64,000 nucleotides of DNA from Castanea sativa (taxonomy: Eukaryota; Streptophyta; Magnoliopsida; Fagales; Fagaceae). A model generated the notes under the pieces. It was given only the letters and a program-made list of their open reading frames with translations. It did not search any database and was not told the DNA's origin. Numbering within the stretch: the first letter of the stretch is position 1; every line of letters begins with the position of its first letter. The position numbers and the translations under genes were made by a program. Location: contig NC_134015.1 of the NCBI RefSeq assembly GCF_040712315.1, forward strand, positions 43,235,464 through 43,299,463. Reading direction: 5' to 3'. This document shows, piece by piece, positions 1 to 11,382 of the stretch.

Positions 1-71
1 TAGTGCCATCAAATAAAGGAGGAATCAAAAGAGATTGTCCATGATCAGAGTGTACCCACTCTGATACCACT
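1..71 (-). pseudogene. copia gag N-terminal fragment plus primer binding site
   Basis: Read on the minus strand this is the start of a Ty1/copia Gag (PPLFDGTNYAY-type N terminus, DUF4219/UBN2 family). It runs into a degraded initiator Met-tRNA primer binding site next to the LTR at 72. The same segment recurs before 12,981, 25,069, 41,364 and 44,777. The fragment is cut by the window edge. Confidence 0.75.
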
Positions 72-237
72 TGTTGGGAAATTTATACCCCGGTTGATAG
101 AATTAATAAGTTTTAAACCCAAGTTGACTTGAACAACATGTTTCTTGAAGTCTTACACTCATCCTAGATCTACCCAATTACAAGTAAAGTGCATTTTGTC
201 AAAGGATTATCCAATTACATAAAATATGTCCCTAACA
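72..237 (-). mobile_element. SIRE-like LTR, internally deleted
   Basis: The ends match the 0.93-0.94 kb LTRs at 12,981, 25,069 and 44,777: it starts TGTTGGGAAATTTATA and ends in CCTAACA. About 780 bases are missing between the shared TTTAAACCCAAGTTG and ACTTGAACAACATG. It is the 5' LTR of a minus-strand element and marks the left edge of the first type I block. Confidence 0.75.
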
Positions 238-838
238 GCTTGTTGTTCTTATTACCTATAAAAGGAAATGTAGTTTATTATGAGTACTTGGGAAATTTGT
301 ATTTATATTTTGTTTTAAATAATTAAGTACAGGATTCAGAGTTTTTCTATTTTGAATTATTGTTAGTTGCAAAACAGCGCAATGTGGAAATATTTGACAA
401 TTTATTTTTCTGTTAGGTAAAAAATAATGAAAATAGTAGATGAGACTTAAAAGCGTTAGTTTCAAACCATTCTAAAAATGATGTGATTATTTTCAAATAG
501 AGTAGAGTTGATACAATATATTATATTTTCAAAATTAAATTATCTATAATTTTTATATTACTTATTATAGATATTTTATAAATAATGTAATGTGTGGTTA
601 GAATTTGTTTCTAGTGCTCCTTTCACTCAGTTTATCCTCTATACGTATTGAACGTACCAAAGATGAAACAGATATAAGTAAATCTGTCACTTACATTAAG
701 AAAAATACGAAGATAACATAAAAATATGTATGTAATTTTATCCAAAACCTTACACTAAGAATTAGAAATAATTGTCAATGAAATAGATCATCTTTTTAGT
801 TTTTACACAAACCTCCCCTCTCAAAGTATTGTTGAAGT

Positions 839-1125
839 TGACCAAATGAACCGAAATGGTTCAACTAGACCAAATGGACTGAATTGAACTAGACAAAATG
901 GACCGAATGGACTGAACTGAACCAGATAAAATGGATCGAATGGAAAAACAATTAGACCATAATAGACCGAAATGGAGCAAATGGACTGAAGTTGAGAGAA
1001 CAGACTAAAATGGATCGAATTGCACTAAAATGGAACGAATTGAATTGAAATGGACATAAATTGATAGAAATAGACCAAGTGAATGGAAGTGGACCTTAAT
1101 GGACCAAACTAGAGCGAAATACTAT
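839..1125. repeat. degenerate TGGACYGAA minisatellite, unit 1 type I
   Basis: Run of imperfect 9-20 base units built on ATGGACCGAA and ATGGACTGAA. It occurs at the same place in every type I and type II block, with different unit numbers. Open frames across it are compositional. Confidence 0.8.
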
Positions 1126-2090
1126 GCTAATGTGGCTCAATAGGAGCATGGCAACAACAAATTATACACTTTGGCTGTTAAATATAAAAATTTCTATCAT
1201 AACTGTAAGGGACATGCGTCAGGCCCATTTCAGAGCCATGCTGACAATGTTGGGCAGCCAACATTAGAGGAGTGAGATCAGCCCGAGGACAAAGGAATTA
1301 CAAAAGACCCAATGCTCGAACCCATGATCCCAATTCATCATTAATGCACATTCAAGCACTCAAATTGGTGTTAGGCACAAGTTAAAAGTAATCTGACACA
1401 GTCAAATCAGTGGGAGCAACTGCTGATCCTTGATTCGATAAGGGGGAACTGTACAATAGACTCACAAGACCACTTAGATCCTAAACTCGGTAGGTCCCAC
1501 ACATGTGAGGGAGATTTTGTCAAAATGAAGGTCCTACTAACAAGAGAGTGTAAATAGGAAAGGAGGTAAAAGCAAAGGGGGTTGGAGAAATTGGGAGGTG
1601 AAAACATGAGAGGAACCAGAGTCATACATCGTGAATTTGAGATTCATCTCGGGGTGCAGGGGAACATACTCAGTCCAAGGATCATATCCTCGGCCTAAGC
1701 TTAGAATCAAAGGCGACAAACTGCATTCGTGGCTTAGCACATTGTAGTTAACAACTGCTCTTGGGACCTCGCATCATTGGTTAAAAATGTCCCTAATAAG
1801 AAAAAAAAAAAATGAGGGCCTAAGTCCAATCCTATAGTTTTTGGGTCTGGCCACTACATTAACTTATATAAAAATTCTTTGGTGAGGTGGATTGCTAAGT
1901 AAAGAGAATTCTAATTTTTTTTATATAAATCTTAGAAAAATAAAAATAGAAATTTGTTTATATAAATGATTAGTGCACCATTTATAAATCATTAATCATG
2001 AAAATAAATGCATATACGCCATTAATACTTCTTGGATATACATAAAATAAATTCATACTACTAAAATGTGTGGTAGATATATAAGAAAAT

Positions 2091-2370
2091 AGGATTCAGA
2101 TCTTCTAAATTTCTTAGCGTACTTTACTAAATAAATTTCCATAAATCATAACCTTTCGTTAATAATTTACTGGTCTAGATTTTGTGATGTCAACATTCCA
2201 CTCACAATAATTTTAATTGTTTTATTTGCAACATTATTTTATTATTTTAAGAGTATTGCAAGTAGAATGTTGACATGACGAAATCTAGTCCCTTAAATCA
2301 TAAAAGATTGGTTAGTATATAAGAAAATCTATTAATAGAGTACTATAGGAAATCTAGATAATCTAAATCC
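2091..2370. mobile_element. hAT-like MITE, unit 1 type I
   Basis: About 280 bases with long terminal inverted repeats: GGATTCAGATCTTCTAAATT at the left pairs with the complement of the right end, ...GATAATCTAAATCC. There is also an inner inverted repeat around TCTAGATTTTG...CATGACGAAATCTAG. AAGAAAAT flanks both sides (2,083-2,090 and 2,371-2,378) as an 8-base candidate target duplication, the size used by hAT elements. It has no coding capacity. Confidence 0.7.
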
Positions 2371-2922
2371 AAGAAAATTTGACTACAGTGAATGAATATG
2401 TATTTAATTCTTTTTTTACTAATCAAGTCCACAATTATTTTATATTATTAAATGCATGTGTTATTAAAATTTTCTTTTCTCTCATGATGGTTTTCATTAA
2501 TTGTTGGTAAAGTAAACTAAATACGAGGAAGAGGGTAATATTCCAAATCCACTAATATTTTTTATAATAATTAATATTCAAATTTTATTATTTCAATATT
2601 AATAGTTAATAAACATAATCATGCAATTTCATTTTATACAAATTTCATGCACTATGCTTGTGTCTAGATACTCTTATTTTTTTAATTAAAATATAACATT
2701 TTTAAGTCGAGACCACAAGTAATTTTAGTTTAAGTATAAATGTGTGTCGTAATTTTATGAAATTTTAATTTGAATTTTAACTTTATATCCTTAATTTTTC
2801 TTACTGTCTGAATTTTTTGGAATTATATTTTAAATTTAAACATTTTAATTTACATTTATATCTTGTCTTATTAACAAATCATTTTCAATTATATGGTAGA
2901 TTTAATTTTCTAAGTATGGAAC

Positions 2923-3930
2923 TGTTAAGATGTATGCCCCTAAATCCTATTGTATGATGCTATGTATGATATTATATTTGACATTATGTATCACTTAATA
3001 TTGGGTTTGATAAATTTGTTTTATTATCTAAATATAATGGCAACATGAATATTAGGGCATTATTATATAGTCCATGAGATGTATTGTATGTGATTTAGTC
3101 ACAGAAGATGTAAAACAAATTCCTTGTAAACTCAAAATGTAGTTCGTAGTCAGTGATGAAATTGAGCATTTGATCTGCAAAGACTATAACATATCAACTA
3201 AGAAAATTTGTCCTGATCGTGGAAATAGATATTTCTAGTTGGTATGTCAATATGTTTTAAGAGTTAAAACATATTGAACAGGACCGTTGTGAGATTTATT
3301 ATTCTCCTAACGACTGCCAATAATAAACTCACGACTTATATTTGCATAAACTCTTAATCCTGAGAGAATAATGGACTTAATCATGAGATTGCTTTGATAT
3401 ATCAGGAGTGAGATCTAAAATAACGGTCAAAACTTCAGTATGTTGGGCAACCACATTTAGTGTTGATGGAACATATATTCTCAATATAGAATTCATAGTC
3501 TCTTAGTGGAGATATAAAATATACCCTTGAGATTAGTTTAATGGGTTTGTTATTCAGAGAGTTAGGCCTAACCACTTTAGTAAGGAGTTACTAGAGTATA
3601 TGTTTATGGAATTGAATTTCAAAAATATGAGATGAATAACTTAAAGGATTAAACCGGGTACTTAAGGATAAGATGTAGTAATTTACAAAGTGGCAGTCTA
3701 CATTCATGACTTTATGTTACTACGAATATTTTATGAAGGGGTTGCATGTACAATAAAGTCTTGGGATATAATTTATAAATATAGCCTAGAATGCAACTAT
3801 ATTTATATAGTGGTATTAAATATAGTTAATGGTAAGACACTTTTTGACATTCTCCCTTTGGAACTGATTGAGAGACCACATATCTTGGGCGTTAGTGGAA
3901 TTGGAGTGAAGATTGAAAGTATTCCAAAGT
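2923..3930 (+). mobile_element. copia solo LTR, truncated, fused to a peptide gene
   Basis: Starts TGTTAAGATG after the GGAAC target sequence, as at 27,533 and 48,376. It follows those LTRs, loses an internal stretch near 3,835 (GGTAAGACACTTTTTG joins two parts that are apart in the other copies), and stops near 3,930 where it runs into class A exon 1. The right end, right target copy and native promoter of the gene are gone. An open frame from 3,690 crosses the junction into the peptide gene. Confidence 0.75.
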
Positions 3931-3944
3931 GGCTTTCCTCCAAA

Positions 3945-4381
3945 ATGGCTTTCTTGATCATCCTACTTGCTTCTACAACTTGTAAGTTTCTCTCTCTCTC
4001 TCAATATTTGATTTTTTATATGATGGTGGCTAATGAAATATTGACAGCAGGTTTATCATTACCAAGAATGTCAAATGCTGCGGGTCACTGTTCTCGCGAA
4101 GTTGATTGTACATTCATAATCAAATGTCGTCCTAAGTGCTTCCCCCTTTGTGTAAATGGGAGCATGTCAGTGCTCCTGCGCTGCAACCCGAAATGAAGCT
4201 ACTATTGAAGGCAATCATGACAATCTGGCAACAATTAGCAAATACTACACATTCAAAAATAATGCAAACTAAATTGAGTACTAGAAGTTGTACTTGTCTT
4301 ACTTCAAAAAAAAAAAAGGTTGTGCCTGTCTTGTCAAAGGGATAATAATTTCAATCTAAAGGTTGCAGGTGTTGCAAAGTC
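3945..4381 (+). pseudogene. class A cysteine-rich peptide gene copy 1, frameshifted
   Basis: Exon 1 remnant 3,945-3,981 begins at the second Met of the family (MAFLIILLA...). A GTAAG donor at 3,982, a short TC tract and an AG acceptor before 4,051 match the intact genes. Exon 2 gives the signal-peptide end (LSLPRMSNA) and the first five cysteines (HC-x5-C-x5-C-x3-C-x3-C). One extra G in the VNG region then shifts the frame, replaces ACQCSC with SMSVLLRC and stops at 4,196. The original frame downstream remains recognisable. The first Met, its leader and the TATA box are lost at the LTR junction. A shortened peptide with six cysteines could still be made if transcribed, but the shared frameshift in all class A copies favours a pseudogene. 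Confidence 0.75.
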
Positions 4382-4459
4382 TAAAAAGAAATAAGATCAT
4401 TTATCAGTTTCATTAATGTTGAAATAAAAAGGACACTTTGGACTTCATGGCAAAGAAAA

Positions 4460-5760
4460 AAAAAATTGAGGGCCCCAACACAATCCTATAGTTTTTGGGC
4501 CTGGCCACTACATTAACTTGTATAAAAATTCATTGGTGAGATAGATGGCTAAGTAAAGGGAATTATAAACATGAAACTTTCCTTCAAAAAAAAAAATTAA
4601 AACTAGAGTGAGATGAAACACAAATTTTTGAAATTAAAATAATTAAATATGTGAAATTTTTGCTTTATTGATTAGAAACATAATATTTTTTTTATTGAGT
4701 GTTACTAAATTCAAGTAAAAATACCATATTCCAAATAAGTCATTTTTTATATAAATCTTAGAAAAATAAAAAAAGAAACTCATTTATATAAATGATTAGT
4801 GCACTATTTATAAATCATTAATACATGAAAATAAATGCATATAGGCCATTAATACTTCTTGGATATGCATAAAATAAATTCATACTACTACAATGTTTGG
4901 TTGATATATAAGAAAATTGGATCCAAATCTACTAAATTTCTTAGGGTACTCTACCAAATAAATTTCCATAAATCTTGACATTTCTTTAATAATTTATTGG
5001 TCTAGATTTTGCTATGTCAACATTCCACTAATAGAAATTTTATTGCTTTGTTTGCAGCATTATTTTATTATTTTAAGAGTATTGTTAGTAGAATGCTGAG
5101 ATGACAGAATCTAGACCCTTAAATCAGGATTTAAGAAAATCTATTGATAGAATACCCTAGGAAATCTATAGGATCTAAATCCAAGAAAATATGGCTACAT
5201 AAGAAAATATGACTACAGTGAATGAATATGCATTTAATTCTTCTTTTACTAATCAAGTGCACAATTATTTTATATTATCAAATGCATGTGTTATTAAAAT
5301 TTGCTTTTCTGTCATGATGGTTTTTAGTAATTATTGGTAAACTAATCTAAATATGAGGAAGAGTGTAATATTCCAAAACCACTAATATTTTTTATAATAA
5401 TTAATATTCAAATTAAATTATTTTAATATAAATAATTAATAAATATAATCATAAAATTTCATTTTATACAAATTTCATGCACTATGCTTGTGTCTAGAAA
5501 CTCTTATTTTTTAATTAAAATATAAAATCTTTGAGTGGAGGCCAAAAGTAATTTTACTTTAAGTGTAAAATTTTTGTCCTAATTTTATGAAATTTGAACT
5601 TGAATTTTAACTTCATATCCTTAATTTTTCTTACTGTGTTAATTTTTGGGAATTATATTTTCAATTTAAAAATGTTAATTTACATTTATATACTTAATTT
5701 GTCTTATTAACAAATAATTTTCAATTTTATGGTAGATTTAATTTTCTAAGTATGGAAAAG
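4460..5760. repeat. type II block, unit 1 (right part)
   Basis: Matches 19,090-20,400 and 35,640-36,780. The left part (minisatellite, GC-rich segment) is missing because an A-tract of the class A 3' flank joins directly to the A-tract of the type II block near 4,450-4,465. It holds a MITE copy and leads into the class B gene. Confidence 0.75.
4918..5182. mobile_element. hAT-like MITE, unit 1 type II
   Basis: Same element and position as the copy at 2,091. Ends TGGATCCAAATC... and ...GGATCTAAATCC, flanked by AAGAAAAT on both sides. Confidence 0.7.
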
Positions 5761-5845
5761 TGAATACTAAAACAAAAATGTATTTACACCATGATAATTA
5801 ATTCACGCATTTATCACAATAATACATGCCCATATTATCGGACAT

Positions 5846-5852
5846 TATAAAG
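5846..5852 (+). promoter_or_regulatory. TATA box of class B gene copy 1
   Basis: TATAAAG lies 98 bases upstream of the first ATG, with the same spacing at 20,484 (intact class B) and 57,894 (class A). It sits in a repeated motif, TATAAAGATTAC followed about 20 bases later by TGTAAAGATTAC. Conserved spacing across paralogues supports a core promoter; activity is inferred. Confidence 0.6.
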
Positions 5853-5943
5853 ATTACTATCTAACACTGTAAAGATTACTATCATCAGGCAAATCACTTT
5901 GCATAGTCATAACAAAGTCTGGAACTAGACCAATAAGAAAATA

Positions 5944-6001
5944 ATGGATGTCATTTCTTCGAAAATGGCTTTCTTGATCATCCTACTTGCTTTTGCAACT
6001 T

Positions 6002-6045
<44 letters not shown>

Positions 6046-6311
6046 ATTTGATTTTTTATATGATGGTGGTGAATGAAATATTGATGGTAGGTTTATCATT
6101 ACCAAGAATTTCAAATGCTGCGGTTCATTGTTCTCGCGATGTTGATTGTACATTCGCAATCAAATGTCGTTCTCCGTGCTTCCCCCTTTGTGTAAACGGA
6201 GCATGTCAGTGCTCCTGCACTGCAACCCGAAAACAAGCTACTGTTGAAGGCAATCACGACAATCCGGCAAAAATTAGCAAATACTACTCTTTCAAAAATA
6301 ATGCAAACTAA
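5944..6311 (+). CDS. secreted cysteine-rich peptide, NCR/defensin-like, class B copy 1
   Basis: Two-exon gene: exon 1 5,944-6,001 (58 nt), GT-AG intron 6,002-6,090 (89 nt, starting with a TC microsatellite), exon 2 6,091-6,311. The split codon is TGT (phase 1) and the joined reading frame gives 92 residues. Residues 8-29 form a hydrophobic signal peptide (MAFLIILLAFATC then LSLPRISNA), with likely cleavage near NAA. The mature part starts AVHCSRDVDC and has eight cysteines spaced C-x5-C-x5-C-x3-C-x3-C-x4-C-x-C-x-C, ending CVNGACQCSC, followed by a 29-residue Asn/Lys-rich tail. A signal-peptide exon followed by a cysteine-knot exon, CxxDxDC, and C(x)NGxCxC are seen in NCR/late-nodulin and defensin-like peptides; the exact family is not identified. 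Antimicrobial or signalling roles are inference. Two in-frame Met codons exist; the first is kept because it sits at a fixed distance from the TATA box in three paralogues. Confidence 0.75.
6007..6042 (+). repeat. TC microsatellite in the peptide-gene intron
   Basis: A 36-base TC run directly after the donor site. The same tract is about 14 bases at 3,989, 44 at 20,647, 64 at 29,031 and 64 (interrupted) at 58,057. Confidence 0.9.
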
Positions 6312-7492
6312 ATTGAGTACAAGAAGTTGTGCCTGTCCTGCTACTCAATAAAAAATGTACTTATCATGTCGTAGGGATAATAATTTCAAACTAAAGGCTC
6401 TAGGTGGTGTAAAGTCCAAAAAAAAATAAGATCCTTTATCAATTTCATTAATGTTGAAATAAAAAGGACACTTTGCACTTCATGGAATAGAAAAAAATAA
6501 TTGTGATACCATATGAAGGAATTGCAAATTTCTCTAACAGTATGTTAGGATTCATTTCCTATAATCCAATTGTATGATTTTATCTTCTTACAGTTCATGT
6601 CCTAGAATCCAATGTACAATTTTACCTTTTTAACAAAACCTTTTTAATTACAGAGACTATTTAATATGATCATTAGAAATGTTGATACATTTGGAATACA
6701 TTAAACTTGTCTTGCCCCAATTTTTCATTGGCAAGATATTGTCTTCTTTTTGAGTAAGATAGAGCCTAACCCCTCAAGGTTTTAAAATGCCTATTTCCAA
6801 TTTCAACTTGCTGCCCGTCATATAAGGCTTAAGACTTCCCCCAATATAGGTAATGTGAAACTTAGTCAAGATTTTGTTCTCTCGCACCTTACCCAACTTA
6901 AGAGGCATATTGGCCTTTTGGGTTCTCATAATCTACCCCCTTAATAGGCCACATTTCCTCATGTGGGACATACGCACCATCCTATCGTGTAGGATTCCAC
7001 TCTGTTACTATTTGTCATGCCCCAATTCTTGATTGACAAGACATTCTTCTCTTTGAAAGTGACACATAGGCTCATCCTCATCTCTCATCATCAAATTCAG
7101 TTTCTTCTGAGGATAATTGATTTTTGTGATCGCATTGATAATAGCTAGAGTCTATAGAATTTCTACCTTTTTTTTTTTTTAAGTACAATCATTTTCAATG
7201 TTTTGGATTACTAATTTCTTTTTAATATGGGTAATAGCGTAATAAGCCTTAATTGAAATATAATACAAATATGTTATATTATATTAGTTAAAAGAGGGGA
7301 CTTTATTTTAATTAGGGGGCCTGGGAACTAACTTAGTCACCTATATGCTAGAGTTCGCCCAGAATATTATATAAATTTCATGGTAAAGACTTTGGTTTGT
7401 GCTATTAAAATTACCTACAAGGTAGGAGGATCAAGGATGGGAATAGGCAAAGTAATTCTAATATGGAAAAAAAAAATTATCTTGTTAGTCCA
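6312..7492. repeat. downstream block of the peptide gene, unit 1
   Basis: 3' flank with a candidate poly(A) signal (AATAAA near 6,455) and then noncoding AT-rich sequence, shared with 20,940-21,372, 29,365-32,000 and 58,371-59,510. It holds two related direct repeats around GCCCCAATT...ATTG.CAAGA (6,712 and 7,017), each able to form a short hairpin, and the GGGACATACGCACCATCC empty site for the inverted solo LTR of unit 3. I see no gene in it. Confidence 0.65.
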
Positions 7493-8440
7493 TGTTGGGT
7501 TAAAATGAATTGATCCCTTGCAAATTAATTAATTATCCAAGTTAATTAATTAGATCAAATTACATGTAATAGTGTGGAAGCACAAACAAATCACCAATTA
7601 TACTAAATACAGCAGAAAATAAATTTAAAACAGGTGATTTGTTTACGAATGGGAAAAACCACTGAGTCAAAACACCACTGAGTCAAAACCCCACCGAGTG
7701 AATTTAAGGTCATCACTCCCAAGAATCCACTATTATCAATCACAAGTGGTTACAAGTATAAGCAATCTTACCAAACCCTTTCGCTATATCCTGAAATACC
7801 AACCTACAGTTGAACTCTTACCCCAATACCGAATTAAACTTGTATCATAGCAGCAATCCTTTCGTTCAATGCTCGAATCCTAGTACGTGACTAACTCCAG
7901 CAACTTGAAGAGGTTGTTGGCTGCAAAGTTCTTCAATTTTTAAACAATGAAGATCAGGAAGCTCCTTGGTTACAAAACCCTTGGCGAAAAGACGTAATAG
8001 ATTATTCAGAGAGAATAATGAATTAGAGCATTATCTGCTTGCGCGATAGCCTTTAAAATAAGCCTTATATATGTCTAGGGTTGTGAGCAAAGAAACCCTA
8101 TACAAATATTTCAACATGGGCTGAAAATTAGATTTGGAAATTTTGATTTCATAAGTCTCGACAAAAACAACTTGTGTCGAGCTTCAACATTAAATCTCGA
8201 CACAAGTCTTTCTGTGGAGATTGCTGTCGAGCTTTAATAAATAGCTCTTCTTCACTTGTTTCTTGGTCAGGTCCTCATGGATTTAATACTTGACTTGAAC
8301 AAAATGTTTCTTGAAAAGAGAAAGAAAAGCTCGATAGAAAGGAATTTTCAAGGATCTGTCGAGAAGTTGTCAAGCTTGAAGAAAAGGAGTTTTTCAAGAG
8401 AGGAAAAACGCATAAAGATGAATGTAACAAGCACGCTACT
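7493..8440 (-). mobile_element. SIRE-like LTR, family 2, left (3') copy
   Basis: Starts TGTTGGGTTAAAATGAATTG like the right-hand copies at 11,383 and 39,739, and carries the same TCGAG-rich stretch (TGTCGAGCTTCAACATTAAA). It runs into noncoding internal DNA near 8,440; the polypurine tract is not visible, so the right boundary is approximate. With the gag remnant and the LTR at 11,383 it outlines one minus-strand element. Confidence 0.6.
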
Positions 8441-9399
8441 CAAGCAATGATCCAATCAACATGTTAAGCTCTCTAGACATCTCTCCACATATAAGCATAG
8501 CATCCACAGATCCAAAAACACACACACACACACGCACGCACACTAAATACGTCTAACCAATTGTATATTTCAAAAAATAAGTTAAGACAGCTTAGTGAGC
8601 ATATATCAACACATGTATCTCTTATGATGGCCAAATCACATTGTACCTGCACACGTATCGAAAGTAGCAAAGAATTTACATGTTGTGTGTGAAAACATAA
8701 CAAGTGTGCACAAGTTTCTCAAATTATGACGATTTAAGGTATGAGAAAATCTAATAAACTCACACACAATCATAACAATTTGATGGGGACTATCACCTTC
8801 AAGGTATATCATATAACTCCCACATCTCCTAGAAACACGCTTACAACCATATTAAAAGCATTTTTATTCTTTTTACTTTTATATTCTTTGCATATTTTCT
8901 TTTTGAACATATCATGTGTAAGCATGTAAGAGAGAAAAGAAATACCCAATTATGTAAGCCAAAACACCACAATTTCGTAATGTCGAAGCACATAGATGTT
9001 ATGCATGATTGGTGAGTTTTAGTGGTGAGATGGTTATTTAAGCCTTTCTCTTAGGATTAATCGCACTCATCACAAACACGAGCCACAAAGCTCACTTGCT
9101 TAGTTGTGCATTTGAGATGCTCATCTAAGCTACAAGAGATACAAAGTTTAGAAAACTTTGTTTCAATGGCCATCTAGGGTACACAAGTACCAAAATACAT
9201 AAACACACACTGTTTTTGTATTTCTCTAATTTTTCAATTTTTTATTTTTATTTTTAGGTAAAAATAAAAAAAAAACAAAACTGAAAAAAAAAAAAACAAA
9301 TAAAACATGTAAACATACAAAGCATAAAACTAGACGAACTCAAAAACAAGAAAACAAACACAAACATGACATGTGAAACCAAGAGAGGGAGGAAGTGAC
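8441..9399 (-). mobile_element. noncoding internal region of gag-only copia element, unit 1
   Basis: AT-rich sequence without conserved frames, between the 3' LTR and gag of the minus-strand element. It is repeated at 22,206, 36,780 and 41,836. It has a CA microsatellite at 8,517-8,540. Protease, integrase, reverse transcriptase and RNase H, expected here in a full element, are absent. Confidence 0.6.
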
Positions 9400-11382
9400 T
9401 GAATCATTTGGAGCCTTTTTTCTTCCACACTTTGGAATTGGTGGAAGATCATTTCCTAGAGTTGAACCTTTGTTCTAGAGGTGAGGAGGAAGAATTGAAA
9501 CCATTCAAGTTCGAAAGGAACATGAGGGCCTTGAGAAGATCTCCAAGAGGACCTAAAGATGGTGGAATCTGATCTTGACCACTAGATGATAACACACTAT
9601 TACTATGTTGAGTGGCTAACCACTTATAGAAATTTGGACGAGTGCGTCTTGAAGCTCCACAGTGATGACAAAAATGGGGCTTCTTTGGTTGAGACTTCTT
9701 ATTATTGTCTTTCTTAGTCCTAGAGTTCCTAGTCTCTTTCTTTTCAACCTTAGGGGATGCTCCTAGAATAGATTTTCCCTTGTCTATGTTCTCATTAGCT
9801 ATCTCAGTTTTAGTTTCATTTTTCTCAAGATTTTCATTATTAGCAGGTGAGAAAAAATCCTACTAGAGGAGGAAATATGAGAAGAGTTAGAGAGTTCATA
9901 CCCCAAGCCAGTTCTATCAAAAGCTGATTTCTAGAGGTTCAACATTTCATCCAGCTTTGCACTGGAAGTCCTCTCCGACTAAACTTGAACTTGGAACAAT
10001 TCTGCTTCAAGCTTCTTGGTTCTTTTAGCCAAGAAATTATTCTCAAATCGCAATCCTCCAATGATTTGATAGGCTTCATCAACCTTGGTAGAGAGCTCCT
10101 CTTATTCTAGCTCCACTTCACTAAGCTTCTTAGTAGACAGCCTATACAACTTTACATACTTTTCAGATATTTTGTATAACTTTGCATAGGCTATATGGAT
10201 GTTATCCTGTTCATCCATCTTCTCGAACTTGGATTCCACTAAGTCCTCTTCTTCATACACTACTTCTATGATCCCCTCAGCAGGATCCACTATGGTAGTG
10301 AAAGCACTCAAGATTCCTTTGTCATCACTGTCATCTAACTCAGTCTCAGGCTCATTATCACTCAAGGTAGTAGCAAGAGCCTTGCTTTTCACAATCGACA
10401 TGAAATATGTTGGAGATTCTTGTTTCATGTGTCCAAAACCTTGACATCCAAAGCACATTGGTCCGGAGGGAATAGTATACTGACCACAATCCTTAACATC
10501 CTTCTTCCCTCTGTCTTGACTTTGAGTTGAGAAGAATTGCATTGCTTACGGTCCTTGTCAAAGCCTTTCACATTGGCATTGTTCATGAACTTCTTGAGCT
10601 GCCTAGTGATGTAGGACTTCATCTTGGAATCTTCCTCATCTAAAGACTCATCAGTCTCATTACTTTTGGCCTTCAATGCCATATTCTTACTTTTGGTTCC
10701 TTTCCCTAGTCTAGTCAAACCTGATTCGTAGGTTTGCAAGTTTTCAATCAGCTCTAACAAAGTAATGGTGTCATTGTCCTTTGATTCTTCAATCACTGTT
10801 ACCTTGGAATGAAATCTCTCAAGGAGAGATCTGAGCACCTTTCTCATAATCTTGGGCTCTAGAATACGATCACCAAGATTGAATGTTGAGTTCACTATTT
10901 CCTTCAACTTGGCATAGATTTCATCGAACATCTCATTCTTCTCCATCTTTATCTCCTCAAACCTAGTCGTGAGCCTTTAGAGCTTTGAATCCTTGACAGC
11001 CTTAGTCCCTTCATAGGTTGTTTGGAGGATGGTCCATGCTTCCTTTGCAGTTTCCGGTAAGGCTACTTTGTTGAACTGCTATTTGGTCACCTCACTAAAT
11101 AGGGCATTCAATGCTCTCGTTGAAGTTTTCGGCTTTGGTCTTGCCCTCATCCCAATCAGCCGACGCTTCCTTTGGGTTCACCCAGCCAATTTCCACAACT
11201 TGCCAGACCTTCTCATCTAAAGACAGCAAGAAAGCTCTCATGCGTACTTTCAAGTATCCATAGTTAGTGCCATCAAATAAAGGAGGTATAATAAGATACT
11301 ATCATCTATCCATGACAAACGGTCAATGGATCACACAGCAAAGATTAAAACCTAATCAAAGTGTGCCCGTTCTGATAGCACT
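9400..11382 (-). pseudogene. gag: copia gag remnant, family 2, unit 1
   Basis: Minus-strand Gag reading right to left. N terminus with PPLFDGTNYGYLKVRMRAFL (about 11,280-11,120), UBN2-like middle with EIYAKLKEIVNSTFNLGDR (to about 10,700), zinc knuckle CFGCQGFGHMKQES near 10,405-10,455, acidic stretch, and a second degenerate knuckle CHHCGASRRTRPNF near 9,650. The last cysteine of the first knuckle is Ser (codon 10,414-10,416). A frameshift near 10,540, between KQCNSSQ and MQFFSTQ, and several stops break the gene. The same frameshift and Cys-to-Ser change occur at 38,558-39,321. A degraded primer binding site lies next to the LTR at 11,383. Confidence 0.8.

Larger units (their letters stand above)
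238..2922. repeat. type I block, unit 1
   Basis: AT-rich block without credible coding potential, repeated at 13,925, 26,010 (deleted form) and 45,705. It is also distantly homologous to the type II blocks. In order it holds an AT-rich lead, a TGGACYGAA minisatellite (839-1,125), a more GC-rich part with AGGCCCATTTCAGAGCCA and CACTTAGATCCTAAACTCGG (1,130-1,760), a MITE (2,091-2,370), and an AT-rich tail ending at the GGAAC target site of the next LTR. Short minus-strand ORFs in the GC-rich part differ in length and frame between copies, so I do not call them genes. Confidence 0.8.

Noticed and set aside
839..1125. CRISPR-like array of short repeats
   Set aside because: The units are degenerate and adjoining, with no constant repeat and unique spacers, and the context is a plant genome. 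It is a minisatellite.
6048..6311. Single-exon reading of the class B gene starting MIFYMMVVNEIL
   Set aside because: That start lies in the intron. Copy 2 lacks part of this region by deletion, while the spliced frame from 5,944 gives a proper signal peptide in both copies.
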